From a bacterium (GTDB taxonomy: Bacteria; Auribacterota; UBA3054): DNA of 64,000 bases. A program made the position numbers and the translations under genes. Positions 32,739-45,505 of the stretch are shown here, piece after piece. Location: the NCBI GenBank assembly GCA_017557885.1, contig JAFYXV010000007.1, positions 124,001 to 188,000 of the forward strand, in the 5' to 3' direction. Numbering within the stretch: position 1 is the first letter of the stretch; the number at the start of each line of letters is the position of its first letter. Under the pieces are notes generated by a model that was not told the origin of the DNA, searched no databases, and worked only from the letters and a program-made list of their open reading frames with translations.

Positions 32739-33701
32739 ATGAAGAAAACGCTTTTGGTTTCATTCCTTCTGGCAGCTTTTGGCGCGCTTTGCGCCGACGC
32801 CATGATCAATTACAATGGAAAACTTTTGATAGAAGTGCAGGACGAGGAGAGCGGATTGCCGGTCCCGGGCTACCAGTTTTCCATCAGCGAGGATTACAGC
32901 CACACCAAGATCCTTGCCACAATAGAATCTGACATCAACGGACGCGGCTGGAGCAAAAAACTGAAACCGGGCGAATACTACATTTTCAACAGCAGGACCT
33001 CCGGCGGCTACGCTCCCTACGAAGGCGGCGGACCTTTTGCTTTCCCGGCCGCCGGCACCGGCATGGTCTTCAAAGTCAAAGGAGGAAACAAGGGCTGCAA
33101 GATAGATCAGTCGGGATCGGAGAGCACGCTTAAGATGTCCGGCGTAGTGACGGACGAGACGCTGGGAAGGATCGACGCCGACGGTCAGCACAGATTTTTC
33201 ATCAGCTGCAAAGGCAGCATATTTTCCGACTATTTCTGCCTGATCCCCAAAGGCTCCGACGCCTATTTGAAAGCAAATGACGTAAGTTTGAATTTCAAGC
33301 GCAAAAAAACCACGCTGACTTTCAAGATCGGCCCAACTTACGCCAACAAATATTTCAACCTGGGAACTTTTTCCGAGGGCTCCGCGTTTGTCGAGAATCT
33401 GCTTGTTGAGAACACGTTCTCCGGCAAGAATAGCAATATTTACAACCAGGACAAGGATCCCTTCAACAACAGCACCGTGTCTTTCTACCACGGCTGGATC
33501 ACGCATCCGGATATGTACGGCGGTCAGAGCTTCAATTTGATCGACAAGGGCAACCAGTATTGCTGCGACAATACGTCGATCGTGGAGGGAGCCAAGGTTG
33601 CTCTTAAGTTCTCCCTCAGCAAGAAGAACCACAAGTTCAAGCTGACCTTGAAGTCTCAATACAACATAGGCTGCTATTTCAGGTTCACGAAAAACGATTA
33701 A
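32739..33701 (+). CDS. Exported protein of unknown function
   Basis: Protein of 320 residues. The ATG at 32739 gives a typical signal peptide (MKKTLLVSFLLAAFGALCADA). The mature chain starts with a prealbumin/carboxypeptidase-regulatory-like piece (LLIEVQDEESGLPVPGYQF, GRGWSKKLKPGEYYIF), the kind of fold used in surface adhesins. The remainder has strand-rich stretches and many Lys and Asn. I do not recognise a family for the whole. The lipoprotein gene follows after 36 bases and may share its transcript. Confidence 0.65.
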   Translation: MKKTLLVSFLLAAFGALCADAMINYNGKLLIEVQDEESGLPVPGYQFSISEDYSHTKILATIESDINGRGWSKKLKPGEYYIFNSRTSGGYAPYEGGGPFAFPAAGTGMVFKVKGGNKGCKIDQSGSESTLKMSGVVTDETLGRIDADGQHRFFISCKGSIFSDYFCLIPKGSDAYLKANDVSLNFKRKKTTLTFKIGPTYANKYFNLGTFSEGSAFVENLLVENTFSGKNSNIYNQDKDPFNNSTVSFYHGWITHPDMYGGQSFNLIDKGNQYCCDNTSIVEGAKVALKFSLSKKNHKFKLTLKSQYNIGCYFRFTKND

Positions 33702-33737
33702 AGACCATAACCTTTCCTCCATTACCAGGGATCTCAT

Positions 33738-34175
33738 ATGAATAAATACTTTCTAATCATTTTGGCGCTGGGCCTTTTTTTCCTGCAAGGCTGCTCGTCG
33801 CTCCGTTATTCGGAAAAAATGACTTACAAAAGTTTGGAAGCAAACGGCATTACGATCGATAAGCCGGCCGGGCCCTGGGAAAAACCCGCCAGCCCCGCGG
33901 CGGCTGCTTTCCTGAATTTTCTTCCAGGCTGCGGCAACTTCTATCTGGCCTGCGGCGACGGAGCCGATTCCGACCATTACCTCTACGGATTCATAAATTG
34001 GATCACCTGGCCTGTGTCGTGGTTCTGGGGCATCCCGGAGGCGGGCATCGACGCCGGCAACATAAACAGGCGCGAGCTGGTCTATTTCTACACCTTCCAT
34101 CCCGCCGGTCAGAACGCCCTCGATGAGCTGGGGCTGGAAATGAAACCGGGCGGCTACGTCGTAAAAAAGAAATGA
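33738..34175 (+). CDS. Small lipoprotein of unknown function
   Basis: Protein of 145 residues with a lipoprotein signal (MNKYFLIILALGLFFLQGC, lipid on Cys). The mature part has two further Cys in FLPGCGNFYLACGDG and a Trp-rich hydrophobic stretch (NWITWPVSWFWGIPEAG) that could pack against a membrane. The combination GCGNFYLACG and INWITWPVSW recalls small glycine-zipper-type lipoproteins, but I cannot name the family. It follows the 32.7-kb exported protein closely and ends before a strong terminator. Confidence 0.65.
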   Translation: MNKYFLIILALGLFFLQGCSSLRYSEKMTYKSLEANGITIDKPAGPWEKPASPAAAAFLNFLPGCGNFYLACGDGADSDHYLYGFINWITWPVSWFWGIPEAGIDAGNINRRELVYFYTFHPAGQNALDELGLEMKPGGYVVKKK

Positions 34176-34191
34176 ACCTGGCGATTTGCTA

Positions 34192-34228
34192 AAAAAAGAG
34201 CCCGCGAGAGAAATCGCGGGCTCTTTTT
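34192..34228. terminator. Bidirectional terminator between convergent genes
   Basis: AAAAAAGAGCCCGCGA pairs with TCGCGGGCTCTTTTTT around a six-base loop. It serves the lipoprotein gene on the plus strand and lpd on the minus strand. Confidence 0.85.
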
Positions 34229-34242
34229 TTTGTCTTTGATTT

Positions 34243-35637
34243 TTACTTTCTGGGCGGAGCCTGGTGCACGCAGAGCTTGTGGATGGCGTGGGCCGCTTCC
34301 ATGACGCCCTCCGCGAGTGAGGGGTGGGCGTGGATGACGTCGCCTAATTGTTTGGCGGTCATCTTTTGCGAGATGGCGAGCGCCAGTTCCGCTATGATGT
34401 CGGAGGCGTGCGCGCCCATAATTTGGGCGCCCAAGAGCTCGTCGGTCTTGGCGTCCGAAATGAGTCGGAAGAAGCCTTCGATTTCGCCCATGGCGAGCGC
34501 CTTGCCCAAGGCGCCGATGGGGAACTGGGCGATCGTGACTTCGTGTCCTGCTTCAACGGCTTTCGGTTCGGAGAGGCCAACGGAGGCTATTTCCGGCACG
34601 GTGAAGATGCAAGAGGGCACCACGCGGTAATCCATGGTTTCGTCAGCGCCGGCGCAGTTTTCCGCGGCCACGATGCCCTGGGCGGTCGCTACGTGGGCCA
34701 AAAGGATCTTGCCGGTGATGTCGCCGATGGCGTAAATGTTGGGAACTTTCGTTTGCATCTTGTCGTTCACCGCGATGAAGCCGCGTTCCGTTTCAATGCC
34801 GATCCTGTCGAGGCCGATGTCGGCAGTGTTCATGCTTCTGCCTATGGCCACCAGCATTTTTTCCGCTTCAACGGTCGTTTCGCCAACCTTGCCGGTGACG
34901 CCGGTCTCGGTTAGCGCAATGTCGGAGATGCCGACGCCCAGCATGACATTTATGCCGCGCTTCTTGAAGGCTCTCAGGATGTGCTTGGAGATCTCGGGAT
35001 CTTCCAAGGGCAAAAGGCGGTCCAGCATTTCCACGATCGTGACTTTCGTGCCGCATTCCGCTAAGATGCCGGCGAATTCGCAGCCCACCACGCCGCCGCC
35101 GATTATTATGATGGAGGAGGGGAGGGTGGTTTGCGCGAGGAAGGTCTTGCTCTCCACTATTCTTTCATCGTCGAAGGGAATGAAGCGGGGACGCGCGGAT
35201 TCGCTGCCGGTGGCGATGATGCAGTTTTTGAATTCTACAGTTTCGATGCCGTTTTCGGTCTCCACTTCCGCGTGGTTCTGATCGACGAAGCGCGCCTTGC
35301 CCATAACGGTCGTGACGCCGTGAGCCTTCAATAGCTGGGCGATGCCGCCGGTCAGTTTCTTGACCACGCCGTCCTTTCTTTCAATGGCTTTGGCGTAATC
35401 TATGGCAGCGCCTTCAGGATTTGAGACGCCGAAGGCGGCGGCGTTCTTGACGGTGTGGAAAGCTTCCGCGGAGGCGACCAGAGCCTTGGTGGGAATGCAG
35501 CCCCAGTTGAGGCAGGTGCCGCCCACGGCGGTCCTTTCGGCTATCACTACATTAAGACCGCGCTGGGCGGCTCTGATGGCGGCCGGATACCCGCCGGGTC
35601 CGGCGCCCATTACGAAAACATCGCAGGTGTAAGGCAT
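34243..35637 (-). CDS. lpd: Dihydrolipoamide dehydrogenase
   Basis: FAD-dependent disulfide oxidoreductase of 464 residues, the E3 part of 2-oxoacid dehydrogenase and glycine cleavage complexes. N-terminal FAD loop VMGAGPGGYPAA, redox-active GGTCLNWGCIPTKA, the NAD loop IIGGGVVGCEFAG, the second FAD motif YAIGDI and the C-terminal HAHPSLAEGV with the catalytic His all fit. No E1/E2 genes are nearby, so the partner complex is unknown. Single gene, 23 bases after ligA. Confidence 0.92.
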   Translation of the reverse strand: MPYTCDVFVMGAGPGGYPAAIRAAQRGLNVVIAERTAVGGTCLNWGCIPTKALVASAEAFHTVKNAAAFGVSNPEGAAIDYAKAIERKDGVVKKLTGGIAQLLKAHGVTTVMGKARFVDQNHAEVETENGIETVEFKNCIIATGSESARPRFIPFDDERIVESKTFLAQTTLPSSIIIIGGGVVGCEFAGILAECGTKVTIVEMLDRLLPLEDPEISKHILRAFKKRGINVMLGVGISDIALTETGVTGKVGETTVEAEKMLVAIGRSMNTADIGLDRIGIETERGFIAVNDKMQTKVPNIYAIGDITGKILLAHVATAQGIVAAENCAGADETMDYRVVPSCIFTVPEIASVGLSEPKAVEAGHEVTIAQFPIGALGKALAMGEIEGFFRLISDAKTDELLGAQIMGAHASDIIAELALAISQKMTAKQLGDVIHAHPSLAEGVMEAAHAIHKLCVHQAPPRK

Positions 35638-35660
35638 GGTTTTTAAAATTTTATTTATTG

Positions 35661-39694
<4,034 letters not shown>

Positions 39695-39725
39695 GGTGCT
39701 TCTAGGTTTTTAAATAATCTTTTGA

Positions 39726-39754
39726 ATTATACTATTATCCCAAACTTTTGCCAA
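39726..39754 (-). promoter_or_regulatory. Promoter of the pseudokinase-ligA-lpd run
   Basis: Minus-strand TTGGCA (39749-39754), 17-base spacer, TATAAT (39726-39731). Transcription near 39719 leaves a short leader of about 25 bases. Confidence 0.65.
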
Positions 39755-39798
39755 CTCTCTCCGGGCTTCCCGTCGGAACGGGGAATAGTATTAACCCA

Positions 39799-39827
39799 TT
39801 GAAATGATATTTTCACTTTGATAAAAT
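39799..39827 (+). promoter_or_regulatory. gdhA promoter
   Basis: TTGAAA (39799-39804), 17-base spacer, TAAAAT (39822-39827). The leader of about 38 bases carries a strong AAAGGAGA ribosome site. Confidence 0.6.
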
Positions 39828-39872
39828 ATTTAATCAGCAAACAAAAATAAAACTATTAAAGGAGACAAAAAA

Positions 39873-41222
39873 ATGAACGCCTACGTTCAAAGCGTCATCG
39901 AAAAAGTCAAGGCAAAATATCCGCATCAGCCGGAATTCTGCCAGACCGTGGAAGAAGTCTTAACTTCCCTTGATCCCGTCATCGCCTCTACCCCCGCTTA
40001 CGAGCAGGCTGACATCTTAGGCAGGATGGTGGAGCCCGAAAGGATGTTCACTTTCCGCGTCGTCTGGACGGACGACAACGGCAAAGTCCACACCAACACC
40101 GGCTACCGCTGCCAGTTCAACGGCGCCATCGGCCCCTACAAGGGCGGCTTGCGCTTCCATCCTTCCGTCTATCCCGGCATCATCCGTTTCCTGGGGTTTG
40201 AACAGACTTTCAAGAACGCCCTGACCGGCCAGCCCATCGGCGGCGCCAAGGGCGGCTCCGACTTCGATCCCAAGGGAAGATCCGACGCGGAAGTCATGCG
40301 TTTCTGCCAGAGCTTCATGACGGCCCTTTACCGCTACATCGGTCCGGACGTTGACGTTCCCGCCGGCGACATCGGCGTAGGCGGCCGCGAGATCGGTTTC
40401 CTTTACGGCCAGTACCGCAGGCTGAAAGGCGTCTTTGAGAACGGCGTTCTGACGGGCAAGGGCCTCACCTACGGCGGCTCCCTCATTCGTCCGGAAGCCA
40501 CCGGCTACGGCGCCATCTATTACCTCAACGAAGTTTTGAAGCACGAGAACGACTCCCTTAAAGGCAAGACCATCGTCAGTTCCGGCTACGGCAACGTGAC
40601 CTGGGGCATCTGCAAGAAGGCCGCCGAACTGGGCGCCAAGGTCATCACCATTTCCGGCAGCGCCGGCTATATCCTGGACGAAGCGGGCGTCAACACTCCC
40701 GAGAAGATCGACTACCTCCTCGAGATGCGCGCCGCCAACGACAAGAACATCAAGAAGTACGCCGACAAGTTCGGCGCCAAATATTTCCCCGGCGAGAAAC
40801 CCTGGAGCGTCAAGGGCGACATCGTCATGCCCGCCGCCACCCAGAACGAAGTGGACGTTAAGGAAGCCAAGCAGATCGTCGCCAACGGCACGAAGTACTA
40901 CATCGAAGTTTCCAACATGCCCACCACCAACGAAGCCCTCAATTACCTGAGAAAAGAAGCCGGCATCATCGTCGCTCCCTCCAAGGCCGCCAACGCCGGC
41001 GGCGTGGGCGTTTCCGCCCTGGAGATGTCCCAGAACAGCGAGCGCCTCAATTGGACCGCCGAGGAGGTGGATGAGAAGCTTGCACAGATGATGAAGAACA
41101 TCCACGACGCTTCCGCCGAAGCCGCGGAAGAGTACGGCTTAGGTTACGACCTGGTGGCCGGCGCCAATATCGCCGGTTTCAAAAAGGTCGCCACCGCCAT
41201 GCTCGAACAGGGCCTCTTCTAA
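39873..41222 (+). CDS. gdhA: NADP-type glutamate dehydrogenase
   Basis: Protein of 449 residues that makes glutamate from ammonia and 2-oxoglutarate. Its size and the start MNAYVQSVIEKVKAKYPHQPEF belong to the hexameric NADP-dependent (GdhA) class. Substrate site GPYKGGLRFHPSV, catalytic Lys in PIGGAKGGSDFDPKG, dinucleotide fold entry SSGYGNVTWG and the end ANIAGFKKVATAML are all present. Ribosome site AAAGGAGA lies nine bases before the ATG. It is monocistronic, with its own promoter and a strong hairpin after the stop. Confidence 0.95.
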   Translation: MNAYVQSVIEKVKAKYPHQPEFCQTVEEVLTSLDPVIASTPAYEQADILGRMVEPERMFTFRVVWTDDNGKVHTNTGYRCQFNGAIGPYKGGLRFHPSVYPGIIRFLGFEQTFKNALTGQPIGGAKGGSDFDPKGRSDAEVMRFCQSFMTALYRYIGPDVDVPAGDIGVGGREIGFLYGQYRRLKGVFENGVLTGKGLTYGGSLIRPEATGYGAIYYLNEVLKHENDSLKGKTIVSSGYGNVTWGICKKAAELGAKVITISGSAGYILDEAGVNTPEKIDYLLEMRAANDKNIKKYADKFGAKYFPGEKPWSVKGDIVMPAATQNEVDVKEAKQIVANGTKYYIEVSNMPTTNEALNYLRKEAGIIVAPSKAANAGGVGVSALEMSQNSERLNWTAEEVDEKLAQMMKNIHDASAEAAEEYGLGYDLVAGANIAGFKKVATAMLEQGLF

Positions 41223-41235
41223 ATTACTGAGCTGA

Positions 41236-41263
41236 CCTGCCCGCCCGGAATCGGGCGGGCAGG
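41236..41263 (+). terminator. Hairpin after gdhA
   Basis: A 12-base G+C-rich stem (CCTGCCCGCCCG and complement) with a four-base loop, 13 bases after the gdhA stop. There is no T-run directly after it, so it may stabilise the message or end transcription only in part. Confidence 0.55.
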
Positions 41264-41272
41264 GGAGCGCTC

Positions 41273-41301
41273 TTGATTTTTGCCAACGCTTGTGATAATA
41301 T
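41273..41301 (+). promoter_or_regulatory. rpsT promoter
   Basis: TTGATT (41273-41278), 17-base spacer, TAATAT (41296-41301). The leader of about 49 bases before the rpsT ATG has no Shine-Dalgarno sequence, as is common for S20. Confidence 0.55.
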
Positions 41302-41356
41302 AGTCGGCACATTTTGAAATTAACCGTATCAATCTAATTTAAAACCAAGTTCATTT

Positions 41357-41617
41357 ATGCCTTCACATCAGCATCGCGTCAAAAGCCTCAAGCAGGCCGC
41401 CGTACGTCAGGAACGCAACACGCAGGTCAAGTCCCGCGTGAAGACCATGTCCAAGAAAGTCTCTCCCGAGAGCCAGGATCTCGAGAAAGATCTCCGCAAC
41501 GCTATCTCAACGGTTGCCAAAGCTTCCCAGCTGGGCGTCATTCATCGCAAGGCCGCCAGCCGTCGCATCTCCCGTTTAGCGAAACGCGCCAACAAGATCC
41601 AGGCCGAGAAAGCCTGA
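41357..41617 (+). CDS. rpsT: 30S ribosomal protein S20
   Basis: Basic helical protein of 86 residues. The start MPSHQHRVKSLKQAAVRQERN and the later GVIHRKAASRRISRLAKRAN fit bacterial S20, which binds 16S rRNA at the foot of the 30S subunit. S20 genes normally stand alone, as here, between gdhA and metY. It has its own promoter and terminator. No Shine-Dalgarno sequence is present, so initiation may depend on leader structure. Confidence 0.92.
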   Translation: MPSHQHRVKSLKQAAVRQERNTQVKSRVKTMSKKVSPESQDLEKDLRNAISTVAKASQLGVIHRKAASRRISRLAKRANKIQAEKA

Positions 41618-41640
41618 TCTCCTATATAAACACTCTTATG

Positions 41641-41694
41641 AGCCGCACAAGCTTTTGCCTGCTTTGGTGGGACAAAAACTTGTGCGGCTTTTTG
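41641..41694 (+). terminator. rpsT terminator
   Basis: AGCCGCACAAG (41641-41651) pairs with CTTGTGCGGCT (41679-41689) and is followed by a T-run. The T-run merges with the -35 of the metY promoter. Confidence 0.75.
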
Positions 41695-41719
41695 TTTGCC
41701 TAATAATATACGATATAAC
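41692..41719 (+). promoter_or_regulatory. metY promoter
   Basis: TTGTTT (41692-41697), 16-base spacer, TATAAC (41714-41719). The start near 41726 leaves a leader of about 15 bases with AGAGGT before the ATG. No SAM riboswitch fits in so short a leader. Confidence 0.45.
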
Positions 41720-41740
41720 TTTCAACTTAAGAGGTACGCC

Positions 41741-43099
41741 ATGAACGACAATGAAAACCCCCTTCTGAATCCAAAGTTCGACATCACCTGCCTGGGCGGC
41801 GGGTACAAACATCTCTCCAACAAGGAACACAGCCTCGCCACCATCTGCACGCAAGGCGGCTGGCAGCCCGTCAACGGCGGCCCCAGGGCTCTGCCTATTT
41901 TTCAGAGCACGACCTGGCGCTACGCCACCAGCGAAGAGATGGGCAAGCTGTTTGACCTGGAAGCCGCCGGCTACTTCTACACCAGGCTGCAGAACCCGAC
42001 CGACGACGTCGTGGCCTGCAAGATCGCCGACCTTGAGGGCGGCATCGGCGGCGTTCTGACCGCTTCCGGCCAGGCCGCCAGCTTCTTCTCCATTTTCAAT
42101 ATCGCTTCCGCCGGCGACCACGTCATCTCTTCCGCTTCCATCTACGGCGGAACGCTGAACCTTTTCGTGGTCACCATGAAGAAACTTGGCATCGAGGTGG
42201 AACTCGTCGATCAGGATCTTCCCGAGGAAGAGCTGGACAAATATTTCCGTCCGAATACCAAGTGCGTTTTTGGCGAAACTTTGACGAACCCCAACGTGAA
42301 AGTCCTGGATATCGAGAAATTCGCCCGCGTAGCCCACAAGCACGGCGTGCCTTTGATCGTGGACAACACCTTCCCGACGCCCATCAACTGCCGCCCCATA
42401 GAATTCGGCTGCGACATCGTTATCCATTCCACCACGAAGTACCTTGACGGTCACGCCAGCGTGACCGGCGGCGTCATCGTCGATTCCGGCAATTTCGACT
42501 GGGACAAGCACGCGGAGAAGTTCCCCGGCCTCACTACCCCGGACGATAGTTACCACGGCCTCACTTACACAAAGGCTTTCGGCAAGAAGGCCTACCTCGT
42601 GAAACTTGTGGCTCAGCTCATGAGAGACATCGGCGCCCAGCAGGGTCCGATGAACGCCTTCTTGCTCAACCACGGCCTCGAGACGCTGCATCTCCGTATG
42701 CCCAGGCACAGTGAGAACGGCCAGAAGGTCGCGGAATTCCTCGAATCCAGGCCGGAAGTGGAATGGATCAACTATCCCGGATTGAAGAGCAGCCCGGACT
42801 ACGAACTGGCCAAGAAGTATCTTCCAAACGGCTGCAGCGGCGTCATCGCCTTCTGTGTGAAGGGCGGACGTAAGGAAGCCGCGGAATTCATCGACCGCTT
42901 CAAATTCATCGGCGTGGAAACGCACGTGGCCGAGAACAGGACGATCGTTCTGCATCCCGCCAGCCACACGCACCGTCAGCTGACGGACGAGCAGCTCGAG
43001 GCGGCCGGCATCCCGGTTGGTCTTATCAGACTGTCCGTCGGTCTTGAGGACGTGAACGATATCATCGCCGACCTCAAGCAGGCTTTCGAGAACAAATAA
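41741..43099 (+). CDS. metY: O-acetylhomoserine sulfhydrylase
   Basis: Cys/Met-metabolism PLP enzyme of 452 residues that makes homocysteine from O-acetylhomoserine and sulfide. Typical of the MetY branch are the N-terminal ATICTQGGWQP, the substrate region TASGQAASFFS, and the PLP Lys in HSTTKYLDGHAS with VDNTFPTP before it. The end IRLSVGLEDVNDIIADL is the usual C-terminus of the family. Cystathionine gamma-synthase is a less likely alternative, because of the length and the large insert around residues 230-260. I start at the ATG at 41741, behind AGAGGT, not at an earlier in-frame codon lying upstream of the promoter. Confidence 0.88.
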   Translation: MNDNENPLLNPKFDITCLGGGYKHLSNKEHSLATICTQGGWQPVNGGPRALPIFQSTTWRYATSEEMGKLFDLEAAGYFYTRLQNPTDDVVACKIADLEGGIGGVLTASGQAASFFSIFNIASAGDHVISSASIYGGTLNLFVVTMKKLGIEVELVDQDLPEEELDKYFRPNTKCVFGETLTNPNVKVLDIEKFARVAHKHGVPLIVDNTFPTPINCRPIEFGCDIVIHSTTKYLDGHASVTGGVIVDSGNFDWDKHAEKFPGLTTPDDSYHGLTYTKAFGKKAYLVKLVAQLMRDIGAQQGPMNAFLLNHGLETLHLRMPRHSENGQKVAEFLESRPEVEWINYPGLKSSPDYELAKKYLPNGCSGVIAFCVKGGRKEAAEFIDRFKFIGVETHVAENRTIVLHPASHTHRQLTDEQLEAAGIPVGLIRLSVGLEDVNDIIADLKQAFENK

Positions 43100-43120
43100 G
43101 AGATCTCAAAAAGCAGCAAC

Positions 43121-43152
43121 AAAAAAGGCGCGCCGCAAGGCGCGCCTTTTTT
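43121..43152. terminator. Bidirectional terminator between metY and ftsZ
   Basis: A 14-base stem (A6 GGCGCGCC and complement T6) closed by a GCAA tetraloop. It ends both metY and the long dcw transcript. Confidence 0.9.
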
Positions 43153-43168
43153 GACGAAATGAAATATA

Positions 43169-44272
43169 TTATTTCTCTATCTGGACGCCGCGCCTTATAA
43201 AGGTGGGCTTGTCGTAGTTGATGCCGGCGATGTAGGTGGCGTCGGTCCCTTTGAAATAGCCTTCGTCCTGGAAGAAATCCATGTCGAACTGCTGCATGGG
43301 CCCGGCTTCCGTCGGCTCAATGGTGGAGTGGGGGAGGCTCTTCTGGCTGTTTATGCCGGTGGCGAACAGGAGAACTTTGGCGCCTTCCTGGTTGGAGTCG
43401 ACGTAAAGGCCGTTGTAAACCTCCGTCTGGCGGCTGATCTCGTTTTGCAGCGTCATGCGGGCGTCCTTGATCTGCTTGTAGGAAACGTCCGGGGCGGTCA
43501 TGGTGATAAGGGCGACCTTTTCGGCCTCCTTCAGGCTCAGGCTTGAGCTTTTCGAGGCGCGGGCGATGTTTATGGCCAGGGAGAGGCTCTGCTCGCCGGT
43601 GGCTTCGCCGATGCCTATCATGGCGTCCCCGGAGGTGGAGGCGACTTTCATGAACTCGCTGAAGTCCAGGTTCTCATAGCCCGCCTGGTTGACCACGATG
43701 TTGATCATTTCGATAAGGCAGATGATATTCTTGTCGGTGGCCCGCAGAACTTCCAAAAAGGAAACGTTCTCGTTTTCTATGCCTTCGCCGTTGGCGACAG
43801 GCATGACCACGGGAACCTCTTCCTTGATGCCCTTTAGGGCTTGCTGGGCGGATTCCTGCTTTTTGTTGTCGTCATAGTAGAAGGGGAGAGTGACGGAGGC
43901 GATGACCACCGCGCCCTCGGAAGCGGCCATGTGGGCGATGACGCCGGTGGCGCCGGAGCCGGTGCCGCCGCTCAAGCCTGCGCTCAGGATGACGATGTCC
44001 GCGTCTTTCAATATCTCCCGGAGCTTGTCCGCGCTCTCCTGGGCGGCCTGGGCGCCCAGCATGCGGTCCTTGGCGGTGCCGATGCCGGTGGAGCCGATCT
44101 CCACTTTGTTTTGGAGGCTTTGGTTCTTCAGGCTGATGAAGTCGGTGTCCACGCCGTAAAACTCAAAGTTCTCGTTCAAGGTTCCGGCGTATTTTTTCTC
44201 GATGCTGGAGATGGTGTTGCAGCCGCAGCCGCCGACGCCGATGATTTTCACCAAAGGGGTTCTGTTTTTCAT
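43169..44272 (-). CDS. ftsZ: Cell division protein FtsZ (divergent)
   Basis: Tubulin-like GTPase of 367 residues that forms the division ring. Residues 101-107 read SGGTGSG, which is the tubulin form of the G-box rather than the GGGTGTG of most FtsZ. The T7 loop that completes the GTPase site in the next subunit reads NLDFSE (201-206), with Glu where FtsZ normally has Asp. The linker is short, and the C-terminal peptide DKPTFIRR resembles the FtsA-binding tail DIPxFLRR. So it should still polymerise with FtsA, perhaps with altered GTP turnover. Last gene of the dcw cluster, overlapping ftsA by four bases. Confidence 0.9.
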   Translation of the reverse strand: MKNRTPLVKIIGVGGCGCNTISSIEKKYAGTLNENFEFYGVDTDFISLKNQSLQNKVEIGSTGIGTAKDRMLGAQAAQESADKLREILKDADIVILSAGLSGGTGSGATGVIAHMAASEGAVVIASVTLPFYYDDNKKQESAQQALKGIKEEVPVVMPVANGEGIENENVSFLEVLRATDKNIICLIEMINIVVNQAGYENLDFSEFMKVASTSGDAMIGIGEATGEQSLSLAINIARASKSSSLSLKEAEKVALITMTAPDVSYKQIKDARMTLQNEISRQTEVYNGLYVDSNQEGAKVLLFATGINSQKSLPHSTIEPTEAGPMQQFDMDFFQDEGYFKGTDATYIAGINYDKPTFIRRGVQIEK

Positions 44273-45501
44273 AAAAGGCTGAAAAGATTGAATAATCCGT
44301 TGGATTTGCGTTTGGGGGAATAGGCCTCTTCCTGGGCGGTGTAAACAAGCATTCCCAGGACCGTGGAGGATCCGGGATCGGTTTGGAACTTGTTGCCGTA
44401 GTGCGGGGAGAAGAGTTTTATCTCCTTCACATCGCCGTCGGCGGCGGGCTCCTTCGGCACGATGGGGCAGGGAGTCTTGATCTCCACGGAGGTGAATTCC
44501 CGGCGAACGTAATTGTTAAAGGTGGAGCGGGCGGCGTTGCCGGTCAGGAAAACGCCGCTCTGGATCTGCACCAGGACGCCTTTCTCTTTTATCATGTCCG
44601 AGATGTACTTGACGGTCTCCTCGGTCCTGCTCTGGATTATGGTCTCCACCGAGCGGTTCTTGTAAAGCTTGCCGCAGACTCTGATCTCCGGGGCGTCCTT
44701 GCTGAAATTTTGCTTGACTTCCTCCGCAAGGTTGAAGGGAATGCCCAGGCCCAAAGCCAGGTCGTTGGTGACATGGTCGCCGCCCACGGGGAAGTTGCCC
44801 GTCTCATAAACGATGCCGTCTTTCCAGAAGGCGAAACTGGTGCTTCCGGCGCCGGCGTTTATCACAAGCGAGCCTTTCTGCCGCTGCTCCGGAGTCAGGA
44901 TAGCCCAGCCGTCCGCCACCGCGTCGAAGCAGTAGCATTCCACCGTCTGGCCGCTGGAATTAAGGACTCCCGCGATCTTGTCAAGCTCTTTTTTCTCCTG
45001 CAGTATGCCGAGCCCGCGGGCGCTGACTTTTTCGCCCTGGCTTCCCAGGACGTCTTCGATGCTGCGTTTCCTGACGCTGTCGATGAAGTAGTCTTTTATG
45101 TAAACATGGACGGGACTCTTGTCCTTGTGGGTGAAGCGCTTCTCAAATTTTTCATCGATCTCCGAGAGAAGCTTTTCCGTAACGATGCTTCCCTTGTTGT
45201 TGTTGTCCACCGTTATGGTCTCGATGTCGCTGGTTATTCCGGCGCCTCCGACGCTGACTATGACGCCCTTGATGGTGTAATCCATCCGGCTCTTAACGTC
45301 GTTTTCCGCCGCCAGGACGGCCTGCTTGATCGCTTCGGCAGCCTTGGTCTGGTCCTCTATCCGGCTTTTTATTATGCCCTGGGAGGAGGCGGTGCCGTAG
45401 CCGATGACTTCCAGGGAGCCGTTTTCGCCGAGCCGGCCGATGGCGGCCCTCACTGTCTGCGTCCCCAGATCGATAGCTGAGATTATTTTTTCTTTTGCCA
45501 T
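44269..45501 (-). CDS. ftsA: Cell division protein FtsA
   Basis: Actin-like ATPase of 410 residues that ties FtsZ to the membrane. Phosphate-1 motif AIDLGTQTVRAAIG at the N-terminus, phosphate-2 VINAGAGSTSFAFW and NFPVGGDHVTNDLA, and an adenosine motif near FLTGNAA. The last residues SNGLFNLFSLL form the amphipathic membrane-targeting helix. The 1C domain (about 85-165) is of normal size. It lies four bases after ftsQ and overlaps ftsZ. Confidence 0.92.
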   Translation of the reverse strand: MAKEKIISAIDLGTQTVRAAIGRLGENGSLEVIGYGTASSQGIIKSRIEDQTKAAEAIKQAVLAAENDVKSRMDYTIKGVIVSVGGAGITSDIETITVDNNNKGSIVTEKLLSEIDEKFEKRFTHKDKSPVHVYIKDYFIDSVRKRSIEDVLGSQGEKVSARGLGILQEKKELDKIAGVLNSSGQTVECYCFDAVADGWAILTPEQRQKGSLVINAGAGSTSFAFWKDGIVYETGNFPVGGDHVTNDLALGLGIPFNLAEEVKQNFSKDAPEIRVCGKLYKNRSVETIIQSRTEETVKYISDMIKEKGVLVQIQSGVFLTGNAARSTFNNYVRREFTSVEIKTPCPIVPKEPAADGDVKEIKLFSPHYGNKFQTDPGSSTVLGMLVYTAQEEAYSPKRKSNGLFNLFSLL

Positions 45502-45505
45502 GTTT

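Noticed and set aside
41618-41740. SAM or T-box-type riboswitch before metY
   Set aside because: The space is filled by the rpsT terminator and the promoter; the remaining leader of about 15 bases is too short.
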